Origin: DASQHL01 sp963843685
Lineage (GTDB): Bacteria > Chloroflexota > Dehalococcoidia > DSTF01 > JACRBR01
DNA: 64,000 nucleotides
Assembly: GCA_963843685.1 (NCBI GenBank)
Contig: CAWJLO010000007.1
Coordinates: 1-64,000, forward strand
Direction: 5' to 3'
The translations under genes and the position numbers were made by a program. Positions 1-8,159 of the stretch are shown here, piece after piece (positions within the stretch are counted from its first letter, which is position 1; each line of letters opens with the position of its first letter). Under the pieces are notes generated by a model that saw only the letters and a program-made list of their open reading frames with translations, had not been told where the DNA came from and did not search any database.

Positions 1-1
1 G

Positions 2-136
2 CTCGATGAACTGACCGCCAACGTCAAAGACGCCATCCTCGCCTGGATCACCGCGAATGCCGAAGACGACGCCCCGAACAAGCCGAAGCCCGGCATCACT
101 ATCAGTGTCCCCGTCCTCATCCCGGCCGACAGCTAA
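2..136 (+). CDS. HicB-like antitoxin, C-terminal end (partial)
   Basis: An open frame enters from the left edge and ends at TAA 134-136, giving 44 residues. It starts LDELTANVKDAI and ends ISVPVLIPADS. The 'eEL..NvkeAI' segment is typical of the core of HicB-type antitoxins (type II HicAB systems). The N-terminus and any hicA toxin lie outside the window, so whether it is a TA antitoxin or an orphan HicB-domain protein cannot be decided. Confidence 0.5.
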   Translation, partial: LDELTANVKDAILAWITANAEDDAPNKPKPGITISVPVLIPADS

Positions 137-190
137 CCGCTAGGAAGATCTCCCGCGCCCGTACACCGTAGAACGCGCTACCCTACCTCC

Positions 191-982
191 GTGATCCGCG
201 TCCTCGTCTCCGGCAGCGGCAAGATGGGCCGCACCATCATCGACGGCATCGACGCCGCCGAGGGCCTCCAGCCGGTCGGCGTCGTCGACGGCCTCGCCCA
301 GCCCGGCGCATGGCGCCTCCCCTCAGGCGGCGACGTGCCGCTGCTGAGCGACCCCGCCGCCGCCTGCGACCAGACGAAGCCCGACGTCGTCATCGACTTC
401 ACGAACGCCGCCTGGACGCCGCAGCTCACCGCCGCCGCCGTCCCGCGCGGCGTGCGCCCCGTGATCGGCACCACCGGCCTCCCGCAGTCCTACGTCGACG
501 GCCTCGCGACCGAGTGCCGGGAGCGCAAGCTCGGCGGGCTCATCGCCGCCAACTTCGCCATCGGCGCCGTGCTGCTGATGCACATGGCGAAGCTCGCGTC
601 GCGCTTCTTCGACTCCGCCGAGATCATCGAGCTGCACCACGACCAGAAGGTCGATGCGCCGTCCGGCACGTCGATCGTCACCGCGCGCAAGATGCTCGAG
701 GGCCGCGACGGCCGCCCGTTCGGCCGCAACGTGCCGGACGCCACGCCCGTGGAGAATACCCGCGCCGGCGCCATCGACGGCGTGACGGTGCACAGCGTGC
801 GACTGCCCGGGCTCTTCGCGCACCAGGAGGTGCTGTTCGGCGGCACCGGCCAGACGCTGACCATCCGCCACGACACCTTCGGCCGCGACTGCTACCTTCC
901 CGGCCTCATCCTCGCGTCGCGCGAAGTCATGCAGCGGCAAGAGCTGGTCGTCGGGCTGGACGCGCTGTTCGGCCTCACCTAG
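191..982 (+). CDS. dapB: 4-hydroxy-tetrahydrodipicolinate reductase
   Basis: Cytoplasmic enzyme that reduces the dihydrodipicolinate precursor with NAD(P)H in the diaminopimelate/lysine pathway. The 263 residues match the usual family length. The nucleotide-binding loop GSGKMG is at residues 8-13, and the family signature ELHHDQKVDAPSGT at 147-160 contains the catalytic His and the Lys and Gly/Thr residues that bind substrate. The start is GTG 191; the only upstream alternatives break the Rossmann start. The 3' end overlaps the opposing membrane-protein gene by 8 bp. No other dap genes are nearby. Confidence 0.93.
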   Translation: MIRVLVSGSGKMGRTIIDGIDAAEGLQPVGVVDGLAQPGAWRLPSGGDVPLLSDPAAACDQTKPDVVIDFTNAAWTPQLTAAAVPRGVRPVIGTTGLPQSYVDGLATECRERKLGGLIAANFAIGAVLLMHMAKLASRFFDSAEIIELHHDQKVDAPSGTSIVTARKMLEGRDGRPFGRNVPDATPVENTRAGAIDGVTVHSVRLPGLFAHQEVLFGGTGQTLTIRHDTFGRDCYLPGLILASREVMQRQELVVGLDALFGLT

Positions 983-1907
983 CGTCGGACGCCGGCCGCG
1001 CCGAATGGAGCGCAGGCGCCCCCGCCTGCGAATTTCTCCTGCCGACGTCGAACAGTATCGTCGCCACGATCCCGGCGGCGGCAACGATGCTCACGTACAG
1101 CCCCGACGCCGCATGGATGGACGGGCCACAGGGGTAGATGCAGATCGCCTGGATGGCGGGGTCCGCACTACCCACCGTCGTCGCGAAGAAGTACAGCGGC
1201 GCCACCAGCATCGCAACGCCCGCGGCCGCGCTCCAAGCCAGGTACACGTCCCGACTGATATCGCCCCGCGCTCGCCTCCAGCACACCGCGAGCGCCACCG
1301 CCGCTGCCGCCAATGCGACGAGCCCAGGCCGCTGCTCAACGCCCAACTCCGACCAGCCGGCCCCACTCGACCAGGGCGACATGGCGCCGAACGCCGCGAA
1401 GAACGCGAATGTCGCGGCGAGGGATATTGACGCGCCGCCATGCATGAGCGCCGGCCGGGGACGCCGCGACAAGACGAACTGACAGCACAACGCCAACAGG
1501 GCGCACGCCGCAGCGGCGACCGACATCCACAACCCCGTTCCACCCATGAGTGTCGAGCCGGCCGGCGGACAGTAAAAGTCGCAAAAGGCCAGTGCGGGAT
1601 CCGCGCGGCCGATGACGTCCGTGAAGAGCCAGAGTGGCATGGCGAGCGCGACGGCCGCGAGCGGGAACGCCGCCATGAAGTAGCGGCGCTCGTCGATCCG
1701 TCGGATCGCGCGCCCGCCGCACACGATCGCCAGGAGCAGCGCCGCCGCAAGCGTGGCGAGGCCGCGGCGCGAGTCCGTGCCGGCGTCAGCGGCGAAGAAG
1801 CCGTGCACCCAGATCTCGCTGGTGCCGGCGGCCGTGAGGAGCGCGAACCCCGCGATCACCGCGGCCAGCAGGTCGAAGCCGTCGGGCAGGTGCTGACGAA
1901 GCTTCAT
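975..1907 (-). CDS. Polytopic membrane protein with internal duplication
   Basis: A 310-residue protein with about eight hydrophobic segments. I do not recognise the family. Two halves resemble each other: FCDFYCPPAGSTLMGGTGLW in the first and ICIYPCGPSIHAASGLYVS in the second. In both, a loop with two cysteines and a proline is followed by a G(L)W/Y-x-S-V/I helix start. This suggests duplication of a 3-4 TM unit with conserved extracytoplasmic Cys pairs. The tail is low complexity. It converges on dapB with an 8-bp overlap. Confidence 0.7.
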   Translation of the reverse strand: MKLRQHLPDGFDLLAAVIAGFALLTAAGTSEIWVHGFFAADAGTDSRRGLATLAAALLLAIVCGGRAIRRIDERRYFMAAFPLAAVALAMPLWLFTDVIGRADPALAFCDFYCPPAGSTLMGGTGLWMSVAAAACALLALCCQFVLSRRPRPALMHGGASISLAATFAFFAAFGAMSPWSSGAGWSELGVEQRPGLVALAAAAVALAVCWRRARGDISRDVYLAWSAAAGVAMLVAPLYFFATTVGSADPAIQAICIYPCGPSIHAASGLYVSIVAAAGIVATILFDVGRRNSQAGAPALHSARPASDAR

Positions 1908-1956
1908 GACGACGATCAGTATACGCCCGAACAGGCAAGCGAGAGCGCCGTGCCTG

Positions 1957-2478
1957 CTACGACCGCTCGATCGCCCGCGCCCACTCCGGGATCCCCGCGT
2001 CCGGCACCGCGTCGTAGTTCGGGAAGTACGGCTTCACGTCCAGCACCGGCGTCCCGTCGATCGCGTCCAGCCCCTCGACACGGAGCACGTTGCGGCGATG
2101 CCGCAGCAGCCGCACCACCGACACGCCGAGCGGGCTCGGCCGCAGCTGGCTGCGCGTCGCCAGCACGCCCTGCTCCGGGAAGCGCTCGTCGCCACGCGGC
2201 CGCAGCCGCATCTTCTGCTCGCTCTCCGGCACGCGGTCGAAGGCGAAGATGACGATGACGTGCGAGTAGCCCTCGATGCCGTCGAGCGCGTCCGTCAGCT
2301 CCTCGCGGATCAGGATGTCCGAGCGCACGTCCGCCCAGCCGTCCATCCGCGGCTGCTTCACGTTGTTCCGCACCACGCCAATCGGCCGCACGCTCACCGG
2401 CTCGCGTGGGATCGCGCTGCGGCGAATGCCGAACGTCCGTGATAGCCAGTCGAGGAAGCGAAACCAGAGCGCCCGCAT
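1957..2478 (-). CDS. trmO: tRNA (N6-threonylcarbamoyladenosine37-N6)-methyltransferase TrmO/TsaA-like
   Basis: A YaeB/TsaA-fold enzyme that methylates t6A37 of tRNA using SAM. It shows the family strand VRPIGVVRN, then EGYSHVIVIFAFDRV, the RLRPRGD loop, the signature RSQLRPSPLGVSVVRLLRHR, and the end LDVKPYFPNYDAV. The N-terminal ~28 residues (MRALWFRFLDWL...) precede the usual start, so the true start may be internal near VSVRPIG. Length 173 aa, compatible with bacterial members. It appears to be monocistronic. Confidence 0.88.
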   Translation of the reverse strand: MRALWFRFLDWLSRTFGIRRSAIPREPVSVRPIGVVRNNVKQPRMDGWADVRSDILIREELTDALDGIEGYSHVIVIFAFDRVPESEQKMRLRPRGDERFPEQGVLATRSQLRPSPLGVSVVRLLRHRRNVLRVEGLDAIDGTPVLDVKPYFPNYDAVPDAGIPEWARAIERS

Positions 2479-2536
2479 GCGCGCACATTAACAGCTACGG
2501 CGAGATTCTTGGGGATGGGCGTGTCAACAGCCCGGT

Positions 2537-3229
2537 CTACGCCGGCGCCACCGCCGGCCGCTCCACCACGATGCGCAGGTTCTCCGCCGCCGGCACCCCC
2601 AGCGTCACGCTGCGGCCGTCCAGCTCCACCGTCATCGTCGAGTTGTACGGCGCCACCTCGCGCACCTTCAGCCGCGCGCCCGGCACCAGCCCGTTCCGCT
2701 GGTAGAACGTCATCAGCTCGTGGTCCTCTTCCGCCGGCTCGTTGATCCCGTCGATCTCCCACTCCTCGCCGGCCTGCGCCGTCGCCAGCGGCCGCGTCTT
2801 CGGCCGCGTGGCGGGATCGATCCCCGGCATCGGGTTGCCGTGCGGGCACGTCGTCGGATTGCCCAGCACCGCCATGATGCGGGCTTCCACCCGGGGCGTG
2901 ATCGTGTGCTCGATCAGGTGCGCCTCTTCGTGTGCGTCCGCCCACTCCAGGCCCAGGATGTCGACCAGCAGGCGCTCCGTGAGCAGGTGCCGCCGCTTGA
3001 TCGATTCCGCCGCCTCCAGCCCCGCCGGGGTCAGCTCGATCTCCTTCGACGGCTCGGCGACGGTGACGAGTCCGTCGCGCGCCATGCGGTGGATCGTGTT
3101 CCACGTCGTCGGCGGCGAGACGCCCATCTTCTCGGTCAGGCGGGCGGCGATCACCATCCGGCCTGCCCGCATGAGGTCGTAGATCTCCATCAGGTGGTCT
3201 TCGATGGTGGAGGAGGGCCGGGTTGCCAT
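2537..3229 (-). CDS. DtxR/MntR-family metal-dependent transcriptional repressor
   Basis: A 230-residue repressor. The N-terminal winged HTH is MEIYDLMRAGRMVIAARL...GVSPPTTWNTIHRM. It is followed by the metal-dependent dimerisation domain (E and H ligands in LEWADAHEEAHLIEHTITPRVEARI and the CPHGNPMPG loop). The C-terminal SH3-like FeoA domain spans about residues 150-225. I chose ATG 3229 because AGGAGT sits about 10 nt upstream and the longer frame adds a non-conserved leader. It is divergent from the FTR1 iron permease, and two palindromic sites lie between them, so it is probably the iron (or manganese) sensor of that operon. Confidence 0.9.
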   Translation of the reverse strand: MATRPSSTIEDHLMEIYDLMRAGRMVIAARLTEKMGVSPPTTWNTIHRMARDGLVTVAEPSKEIELTPAGLEAAESIKRRHLLTERLLVDILGLEWADAHEEAHLIEHTITPRVEARIMAVLGNPTTCPHGNPMPGIDPATRPKTRPLATAQAGEEWEIDGINEPAEEDHELMTFYQRNGLVPGARLKVREVAPYNSTMTVELDGRSVTLGVPAAENLRIVVERPAVAPA

Positions 3230-3343
3230 CGGTGCGGGTACTCCTAGGGAGGAAGCGCGCTGCAACGGTCGGGGCGCGTGACCCGATTATATCCGTTGAA
3301 ATGCTGTGTAATTTTGGCAGGATTTGGCGTGTTTATGTCCAGA

Positions 3344-3380
3344 TTAGTCTTGACTAAGCACTGGCATTAGCATAGGCTAA
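3344..3380. promoter_or_regulatory. Two DtxR-type operators between the repressor and FTR1 genes
   Basis: Two 14-bp dyads lie 9 bp apart: TTAGTCTTGACTAA (3344-3357, perfect 6-bp arms) and TTAGCATAGGCTAA (3367-3380). Both fit the TTAGNNNNNNCTAA pattern of DtxR/IdeR boxes. They sit 48 bp before the FTR1 start and about 115 bp before the divergent repressor start. Joint autoregulation and iron control are inferred. Confidence 0.65.
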
Positions 3381-3427
3381 ACACCGGCCCGGAGTCTAGC
3401 GGGCACTAGATTAACGAACGGCGGATC

Positions 3428-4309
3428 ATGCTCTTCTCTCTCCTGGTGACACTGCGCGAAGGCCTGGAGATCGCACTCGTCGTGACGATCCTCCTCGGCT
3501 ACCTGCGCAACATCGACCAGAAGCGCCACTTCCGCGAGATCTGGATCGGCGTCGTCGCCGCCAGCGTGTTGTCGATCGGGTTCGGCGCGATCCTGGAGGT
3601 CACTTCCCGTGAGCTGAGCGGTCGCGCGCTCGAGACGTTCGAGGGCGGCACCATGCTCTTCGCCGTCGGCGTGCTCACGTGGATGGTGTTCTGGATGAAG
3701 CGCCAGTCGGCCGGCATCTCGCGCGAATTGCGCGGCCAGATCGATAGCGCCCTCTCGGGCGGCTCCGTGCTCGCGCTGACGATGCTCGCCTTCTCCGCCG
3801 TTGCCCGCGAGGGCTTCGAGACGGTGCTCTTCCTCTTCGCCGGCTCGACCAACGCGACATCGGGAGCGCAGTTCTGGGGCGGCGGCATCGCCGGCTTCGC
3901 GCTGGCCGCAGGCGCCGGCGTAGCACTCTACTACGGCGCCACGAAGCTGCCGCTCAAGCAGTTCTTCCTCTTCTCCGGCGTCGGCGTGATGGTCCTCGCC
4001 GCGGGCCTCCTCGCCAACGGGCTGGGCGCGCTGCATGAGGCGGCCGTGATCACGGACCTCGGCTCCCGGCCGTGGGACACGGAGGCCTGGCTGCCGATGA
4101 CGTCCACCATGGGCAAGTTCCTGCACACCGTCCTCGGCTACGACTCCGCGCCCGCCATGGCGCAGATCGCCGGCTACTGGGCGTACATCGTCGTCGTCCT
4201 GGGAGCGTACGTGCTGCTCCCTTCGGGGCGGCCGCCGCAGCGCATCGTCCCGGTCCGCGCGCCGGAGGGAGAGCAGGCGGACGCAAACGAGCGTCTCATC
4301 ACCACCTGA
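3428..4309 (+). CDS. efeU: FTR1-family iron permease (EfeU-like)
   Basis: A seven-helix membrane permease for iron. The two diagnostic REGxE motifs are present: REGLE at residues 10-14 and REGFE at 127-131. The length of 293 aa is normal. It is followed after 22 bp by a cupredoxin-domain lipoprotein resembling the N-terminal part of EfeO, then by a second related lipoprotein. No EfeB peroxidase is present. This looks like a reduced EfeUO-type uptake operon under the DtxR-like repressor. Confidence 0.92.
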   Translation: MLFSLLVTLREGLEIALVVTILLGYLRNIDQKRHFREIWIGVVAASVLSIGFGAILEVTSRELSGRALETFEGGTMLFAVGVLTWMVFWMKRQSAGISRELRGQIDSALSGGSVLALTMLAFSAVAREGFETVLFLFAGSTNATSGAQFWGGGIAGFALAAGAGVALYYGATKLPLKQFFLFSGVGVMVLAAGLLANGLGALHEAAVITDLGSRPWDTEAWLPMTSTMGKFLHTVLGYDSAPAMAQIAGYWAYIVVVLGAYVLLPSGRPPQRIVPVRAPEGEQADANERLITT

Positions 4310-4331
4310 CGCCTGACAGAGGAGAGGGATC

Positions 4332-5078
4332 ATGAAGGCTACGCTTGGCGGCCTCGCGGCCGCCCTGGGATTCGTGTTGCTTGCGACGGCCTGCGCGGCG
4401 GGCGGCGCCGGCGGCCGGCAGATCAACGTCACGCAGACCGACGACGGTTGCACGCCGACGACCGTGGCCGTCACCCCGGGCGAGAAGCTGCAGTTCGTCG
4501 TGAAGAACGACAGCAACAGCGACGTCTATGAACTCGAGGGTATCGACGGCACCAAGCTCGAAGAGTTCATCGTGCCCAGCGGCAAGACGCGCAAGTCGGG
4601 CTACACCGTGCCCGACGCCGCGACCGGCACCTACAGCGTGAAGTGCTACGTCCCCACCGGGCCGTCCACCATCATCAAGCTGGTCGCCGGCGGCGGATCT
4701 ACGCCCGCGAGCAACGGCACGGAGGAAGCGGCGCCCGGCGGCGTGTCCGGCCCGGCCGATGACACGGTGGACGTCGGGCTCAAGGAGTGGACCGTCACCC
4801 CGGACAAGGACGAGGTGAAGGCCGGGAAGATCAAGTTCGTCGCCAGCAACAACAGCACGTCGATGACGCACGAGCTCGTCGTGCTGAAGAAGAAGGACGA
4901 CGGCTCGCTCGACCCCGTCGGCGAGATCGAGGACATCTCGCCGGGCCAGGGCGGCGAGATCATCCTCGACCTGCCGCCCGGGTCGTACCAGCTCGCGTGC
5001 TTGATTGTGCCCGGCGAGGCCGGCAGCACCGTCGACCACTACAAGCAGGGGATGCACACGGACTTCACCGTCGACTGA
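4332..5078 (+). CDS. EfeO-like lipoprotein with two cupredoxin domains
   Basis: A 248-residue exported lipoprotein. The signal peptide ends at a lipobox (LLATACAAG, Cys near residue 21). Domain 1 (about 33-118) is an EfeO-type cupredoxin: QINVTQTDDGCTPTTVAVTPG ... SVKCYVPTG. After a Gly/Ser/Glu linker, domain 2 (about 143-248) is VDVGLKEWTVTPDKDEVKAG ... HELVVLKKK ... HYKQGMHTDFTVD. A good GAGG RBS precedes ATG 4332. It is probably the periplasmic-side iron-binding partner of the FTR1 permease. The M75 peptidase-like domain of full EfeO is absent. Confidence 0.82.
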   Translation: MKATLGGLAAALGFVLLATACAAGGAGGRQINVTQTDDGCTPTTVAVTPGEKLQFVVKNDSNSDVYELEGIDGTKLEEFIVPSGKTRKSGYTVPDAATGTYSVKCYVPTGPSTIIKLVAGGGSTPASNGTEEAAPGGVSGPADDTVDVGLKEWTVTPDKDEVKAGKIKFVASNNSTSMTHELVVLKKKDDGSLDPVGEIEDISPGQGGEIILDLPPGSYQLACLIVPGEAGSTVDHYKQGMHTDFTVD

Positions 5079-5123
5079 CTGCGCGCCCGTCGTGAATGAC
5101 CGCGTGCGGTACATTGCGACGCC

Positions 5124-5645
5124 ATGCGCAACGCACGAAGCATCCCGATGACGGCCGCCCTCACGCGCGTGTCGATCGTGATCGCGCTGGCCGGCCTGGC
5201 CATGCTGCTGGCCGCATGTTCGGGCGGCGGCGGCGCCAGGCCGACGTCGGTCGCGGGCACGCCCACCGCCGTGCCGCCCACGCCGGTACCGACGCAGCCC
5301 GCGACCCCCTACGCGCTCCAGCAGCCCGACACTACGGTCGCCGTTACGCTGGTCGACTACAGCGTCGCGCCCGACAAGACGTCGGTGAAGGCGGGCGTCA
5401 TTCGTTTCATCGCGACGAACGGCGGCCAGGAGGTGCACCAGCTCGTCGTGCTTCGCCGCGGCGCCGACGGGTCACTCGAGAAGATCGACGAGATCCCCGC
5501 GATCGATCCCGGCAAGGGCGCGACGCTTTCGCTCGATCTCCAGCCGGGGAGCTACGTGCTCGCGGACCAGATCGCCAAGGGCGAGGACGGCAGCCCGGTC
5601 GACCACTACCAGGCCGGCATGCACGCGGACTTCACCGTCGAGTAA
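5124..5645 (+). CDS. Cupredoxin-like lipoprotein, paralogue of domain 2 of its neighbour
   Basis: A 173-residue lipoprotein (lipobox LLAACSGG, Cys near residue 32; ATG 5148 would give a shorter signal peptide). After a Pro/Thr linker its single domain repeats domain 2 of the preceding protein: SVAPDKTSVKAGVIRF, VHQLVVLRRGADGSL and HYQAGMHADFTVE. This indicates tandem duplication and domain loss. A His at the 'HQLV' position and the terminal 'H-Y-x-x-G-M-H' cluster are possible metal ligands. It ends the operon. Confidence 0.78.
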   Translation: MRNARSIPMTAALTRVSIVIALAGLAMLLAACSGGGGARPTSVAGTPTAVPPTPVPTQPATPYALQQPDTTVAVTLVDYSVAPDKTSVKAGVIRFIATNGGQEVHQLVVLRRGADGSLEKIDEIPAIDPGKGATLSLDLQPGSYVLADQIAKGEDGSPVDHYQAGMHADFTVE

Positions 5646-5663
5646 TCAACGCGCGTCGTGCGG

Positions 5664-6017
5664 CTAGACCCGCTGTCCGGGGCCGGGTAGGCCGTCTACC
5701 TGCATGCCCGGCGGCACCGCCGAGCCCGGGATGCCGCGCGACAGCGCCGATAGCGTTGTCGCGAGCTCCGCGATCGTATAGCTCCCCTGCGTCCGGTGAG
5801 ACATCAGCGCGTCGAGGTTCACCGTATACACGTTGCGGCGCCCTTCCTTGCGGCGGGCCACAATGGCGTCTTCCTCCAACGCGCGCAGCAGTGACATCGC
5901 TGCTCGCTCAGTGATGTGGACGGAGTCGGCAATGTCCCGGAGCGTGGAGCGGGGATGCTCGGCGACGTGAATGAGCACGAGGGCGTGGTTCGTCAGGAGA
6001 CCCCAGCGTCCGGACAT
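5664..6017 (-). CDS. MarR/IclR-like winged-helix regulator
   Basis: A 117-residue DNA-binding protein: WGLLTNHALVLIHVAEHPRS begins a winged helix, STLRDIADSVHITERAAMSLLRALEEDAIV is the HTH, and RRKEGRRNVYTVNLD is the wing. The tail mentions no ligand domain. It converges on the lipoprotein gene (18 bp apart). The csrA promoter starts just upstream of its 5' end, so it is divergent from csrA. Confidence 0.75.
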   Translation of the reverse strand: MSGRWGLLTNHALVLIHVAEHPRSTLRDIADSVHITERAAMSLLRALEEDAIVARRKEGRRNVYTVNLDALMSHRTQGSYTIAELATTLSALSRGIPGSAVPPGMQVDGLPGPGQRV

Positions 6018-6038
6018 GAAAAAAGGCGCTCCTCGGGA

Positions 6039-6068
6039 TTGACAAGGCTCGAAATGCGGAAGTAGAAT
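6039..6068 (+). promoter_or_regulatory. Sigma-70-type promoter for csrA
   Basis: TTGACA (6039-6044) and TAGAAT (6063-6068) are separated by 18 bp. Transcription would start near 6075 and leave a ~215-nt leader before csrA. This is one of the best consensus promoters in the window. A weaker second possibility (TTGATA near 6188) lies inside the leader. Confidence 0.65.
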
Positions 6069-6289
6069 ACCAGTAATCTAATTCCGGCAATTCGTGTGGT
6101 ATATGTGATTTCCGGCGTTAGAGGTCCGGTATCCGGGTTCCATAGTTAGCCTCAGACGCGAGGCAGTGTCAAGACCTACGCTGAAGTATTGATAGAGTCC
6201 AATGTGCCGGACGGGGCGGCCAGTCCGTCCGAGGTGGGAGCGGTCGGTGGCGGAGTTCGCGCAAAAACGCGCGTAGGCAGGCCAGCAGG

Positions 6290-6481
6290 ATGCTGATCTT
6301 GGTTCGTAAGGCACAGCAGGGGATCTGGATTCAGGGTGATATCTGGGTGAAGGTCCTGAGCGTCGAGCGCGATCGCGTGAAGCTCGGGATCACCGCGCCC
6401 GGTGACATCAGGGTGATGCGGCAGGAGCTCTTCGCTGAGGTAGAGCCCGCGCAGGCCACCAGCGGCGACGAACCGTCCTGA
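6290..6481 (+). CDS. csrA: Carbon storage regulator CsrA
   Basis: A 63-residue RNA-binding dimer that blocks or stabilises mRNAs at GGA-containing hairpins. It follows the family pattern MLILVRK..., IWVKVLSVERDRVKLGI, and the helix VMRQELFAEV. The usual G-E-x-I-x-I segment reads QQGIWIQGD, a divergent first strand. Its own start region reads AGCAGGATG, so a GGA overlaps the ribosome-binding site, which would fit autoregulation. No flagellar genes are nearby, so its targets are unknown. Confidence 0.9.
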   Translation: MLILVRKAQQGIWIQGDIWVKVLSVERDRVKLGITAPGDIRVMRQELFAEVEPAQATSGDEPS

Positions 6482-6568
6482 TCAGCGCCGCTCCATGCGC
6501 TCACCCGACCCGCGCCGCGGTCCGGCCGATGGAGGTCACCGGCCGGACTGCTGGCGCCGCAACGACCG

Positions 6569-6837
6569 TCACTCCCCCGCGCGCCAGTACTCCGATCCAT
6601 CCTCTTTCCGCTCCAGAAGGCCGGCGTCGCAGAGGTCGCGCCGCAGCCGCGTGTGATCGCCGAACGTGTGCCACGCGTCCAGCACCTCGTTGATCTCGCG
6701 CTCTCGATATTGCCGTCCCGCCTCGAACTTCGCGCCAGCACGGCCAGCGCCATCCGCTTCTTCTCGGGCCGCACCGGCCACGACCGGAACCGCCCCGCGC
6801 GGTCCAGAAATCCCGAAAGGTCGTCTCTCTTCGGCAT
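6569..6837 (-). CDS. DUF2087-domain protein (frameshifted as read)
   Basis: The N-terminus MPKRDDLSGFLDRAGRF starts at ATG 6837. A shift near 6733 (likely one missing base, GCGCGAAG for GCGGCGAAG) moves to the frame KFEAGRQYREREINEVL ... TRLRRDLCDAGLLERKEDG, which is the DUF2087 core (FxPGrxYtErEvNeiL...LRReLvdxgLLeRxxdG). It is a small DNA-binding-like domain, often found fused to HTH regulators; here it stands alone at ~90 aa. Function is unknown. Confidence 0.65.
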
Positions 6838-7003
6838 CGCCGCAGATCTCCACCGGCCACGCTGAGCCGGGAGTGCAAAGAGCGGATGCCCAGCACCCGC
6901 TCCTAATCGTTGGTGCCGCCGCGGTGACGGAGGTGCGCGCCGAGCAACGTCGATCAATGCCTCGTCGCCTCTGGCTGCGCTCGACGCCCGGCACCAATGC
7001 GAA

Positions 7004-7126
7004 GCAGGGAGTGCAGAGAGCGCAGCGCCCTCTGCCGGGGGGCTCCGGGGGGTGTCCCCCCGGCCTCTTTTCTCTTCTTTCAGAAAGAGGTGGCGCAGGG
7101 TACGCGCCAGCGGACCCTGCGGCATC
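7004..7126 (+). repeat. Interspersed hairpin repeat, copy 1 (tail type a)
   Basis: First copy of a family found 14 times in this window. Modules in order: (1) hairpin 1, GCAGAG...CTCTGC around AGCGCAGCGCC; (2) hairpin 2, CCGGGGGG-TGT-CCCCCCGG; (3) a linker hairpin, here CCTCTTT...AAAGAGG; (4) tail 'a', an inverted repeat around GGGTACGCGC..AGCGGA, here imperfect (GGTGGCGCAG...CTGCGGCATC). About 45 bp of 5' flank is shared with copy 2, so this is a local tandem duplication. Confidence 0.9.
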
Positions 7127-7224
7127 GCCGGCCGCTAACCCCCAGCGACCAACCCCTGTGAGCGAACGTCCCTCAACATCTCGTCGCATCCGGCTGCGCT
7201 CCGACGCCCGGCACCCAATGCGAA

Positions 7225-7348
7225 GCAGGGAGTGCAGAGAGCGCAGCGCCCTCTGCCGGGGGGCTCCGGGGGGTGTCCCCCCGGCCTCTTTTCTCTTTCT
7301 TTCAGAAAGAGGTGGCGCAGGGTACGCGCCAGCGGACACTGCGCCGCC
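7225..7348 (+). repeat. Interspersed hairpin repeat, copy 2 (tail type a)
   Basis: Nearly identical to copy 1, about 221 bp downstream of it. Tail arms GGTGGCGCAG / CTGCGCCGCC. It lies at the 3' end of the minus-strand enoyl-CoA hydratase gene, antisense to it. Confidence 0.9.
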
Positions 7349-7358
7349 GGCCAGCGAC

Positions 7359-8159
7359 CTAGCGCCCCTCGAACACCGGCTCCCGTCGCTCCATGAACGC
7401 CTTCACGCCCTCCGTGAAGTCCTTCGACCCGAACAGCGGCAGCAGCTGCAGGTACACGTGGTGCACGTTCGCCTCGAACGTCTCCTCCAGCGACAGCCGC
7501 ATCATCCGCTTCGTCGCCTGCACCGCCAGCGGCGCGTTCGCCGCGATCTCCGCCGCCAGCGCGTTCGCCTCGTCCATCAGCGACTCCGCCGGCACGACCT
7601 TGCTCACCAGCCCCAGCTCCAGGCACTCCTGCGCGCCCAGCACCCGACCCGTGAAGGCGATCTCCGCCGCCTTCGACCATCCCACCAGCCGCGGCAGCAG
7701 CCACGTGCCGCCGCTCTCCGGCAGCACGCCGCGCTTCGTGAACACCGCCGCCAGCTTCCCGTGCTCCGACGCGATCCGGATGTCGCAGCCGAGCGCCAGG
7801 TCCATCCCGTAGCCCGCGGCCGCGCCGTTCAGCGCGCAGATCACCGGCTTGTCCGTCTGGTGCAGCACCATCGGCGGGCTGTTCGCCAGGTCGAACTTCG
7901 CCGGCAGCCCGCCCGCGCCGTTGACGCTGTTGCTGTTGGCATTTGCGCCCTGCTCCTTCAGATCGAGGCCGGAGCAGAAGCCCTTGCCCGCGCCCGTCAG
8001 GATGATGGCCCGCACCCCGCGGTCGTGGTCCGCCTCCCGGAACGCCGCCGAGAACGACGCCAGCATGCCGCCGCTGATCGCGTTCAGCCGCTCCGGCCGG
8101 TCCAGCGTGATCGTCGCCACGTTCCCCGCGACGTCGTAGATCAGGTCTCGATACGTCAT
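7359..8159 (-). CDS. Enoyl-CoA hydratase/isomerase (crotonase family)
   Basis: A 266-residue crotonase-fold protein. The oxyanion-hole regions are present: GAGKGFCSGLDLKE (about 55-68) and ALNGAAAGYGMDLALGCDIRIAS (about 108-130). The second glutamate region reads KRGVLPESGGTWLLPRLVG, which has the acidic residue found in hydratases. Probably acts in fatty-acid or aromatic acyl-CoA breakdown. There are no other beta-oxidation genes nearby, so the substrate is unknown. Confidence 0.9.
   Translation of the reverse strand: MTYRDLIYDVAGNVATITLDRPERLNAISGGMLASFSAAFREADHDRGVRAIILTGAGKGFCSGLDLKEQGANANSNSVNGAGGLPAKFDLANSPPMVLHQTDKPVICALNGAAAGYGMDLALGCDIRIASEHGKLAAVFTKRGVLPESGGTWLLPRLVGWSKAAEIAFTGRVLGAQECLELGLVSKVVPAESLMDEANALAAEIAANAPLAVQATKRMMRLSLEETFEANVHHVYLQLLPLFGSKDFTEGVKAFMERREPVFEGR

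Noticed and set aside
310..1137. Long Arg-rich ORFs overlapping dapB and many other genes on both strands
   Set aside because: Typical GC-frame shadows of real genes: Arg/Ala/Pro-rich translations without motifs.
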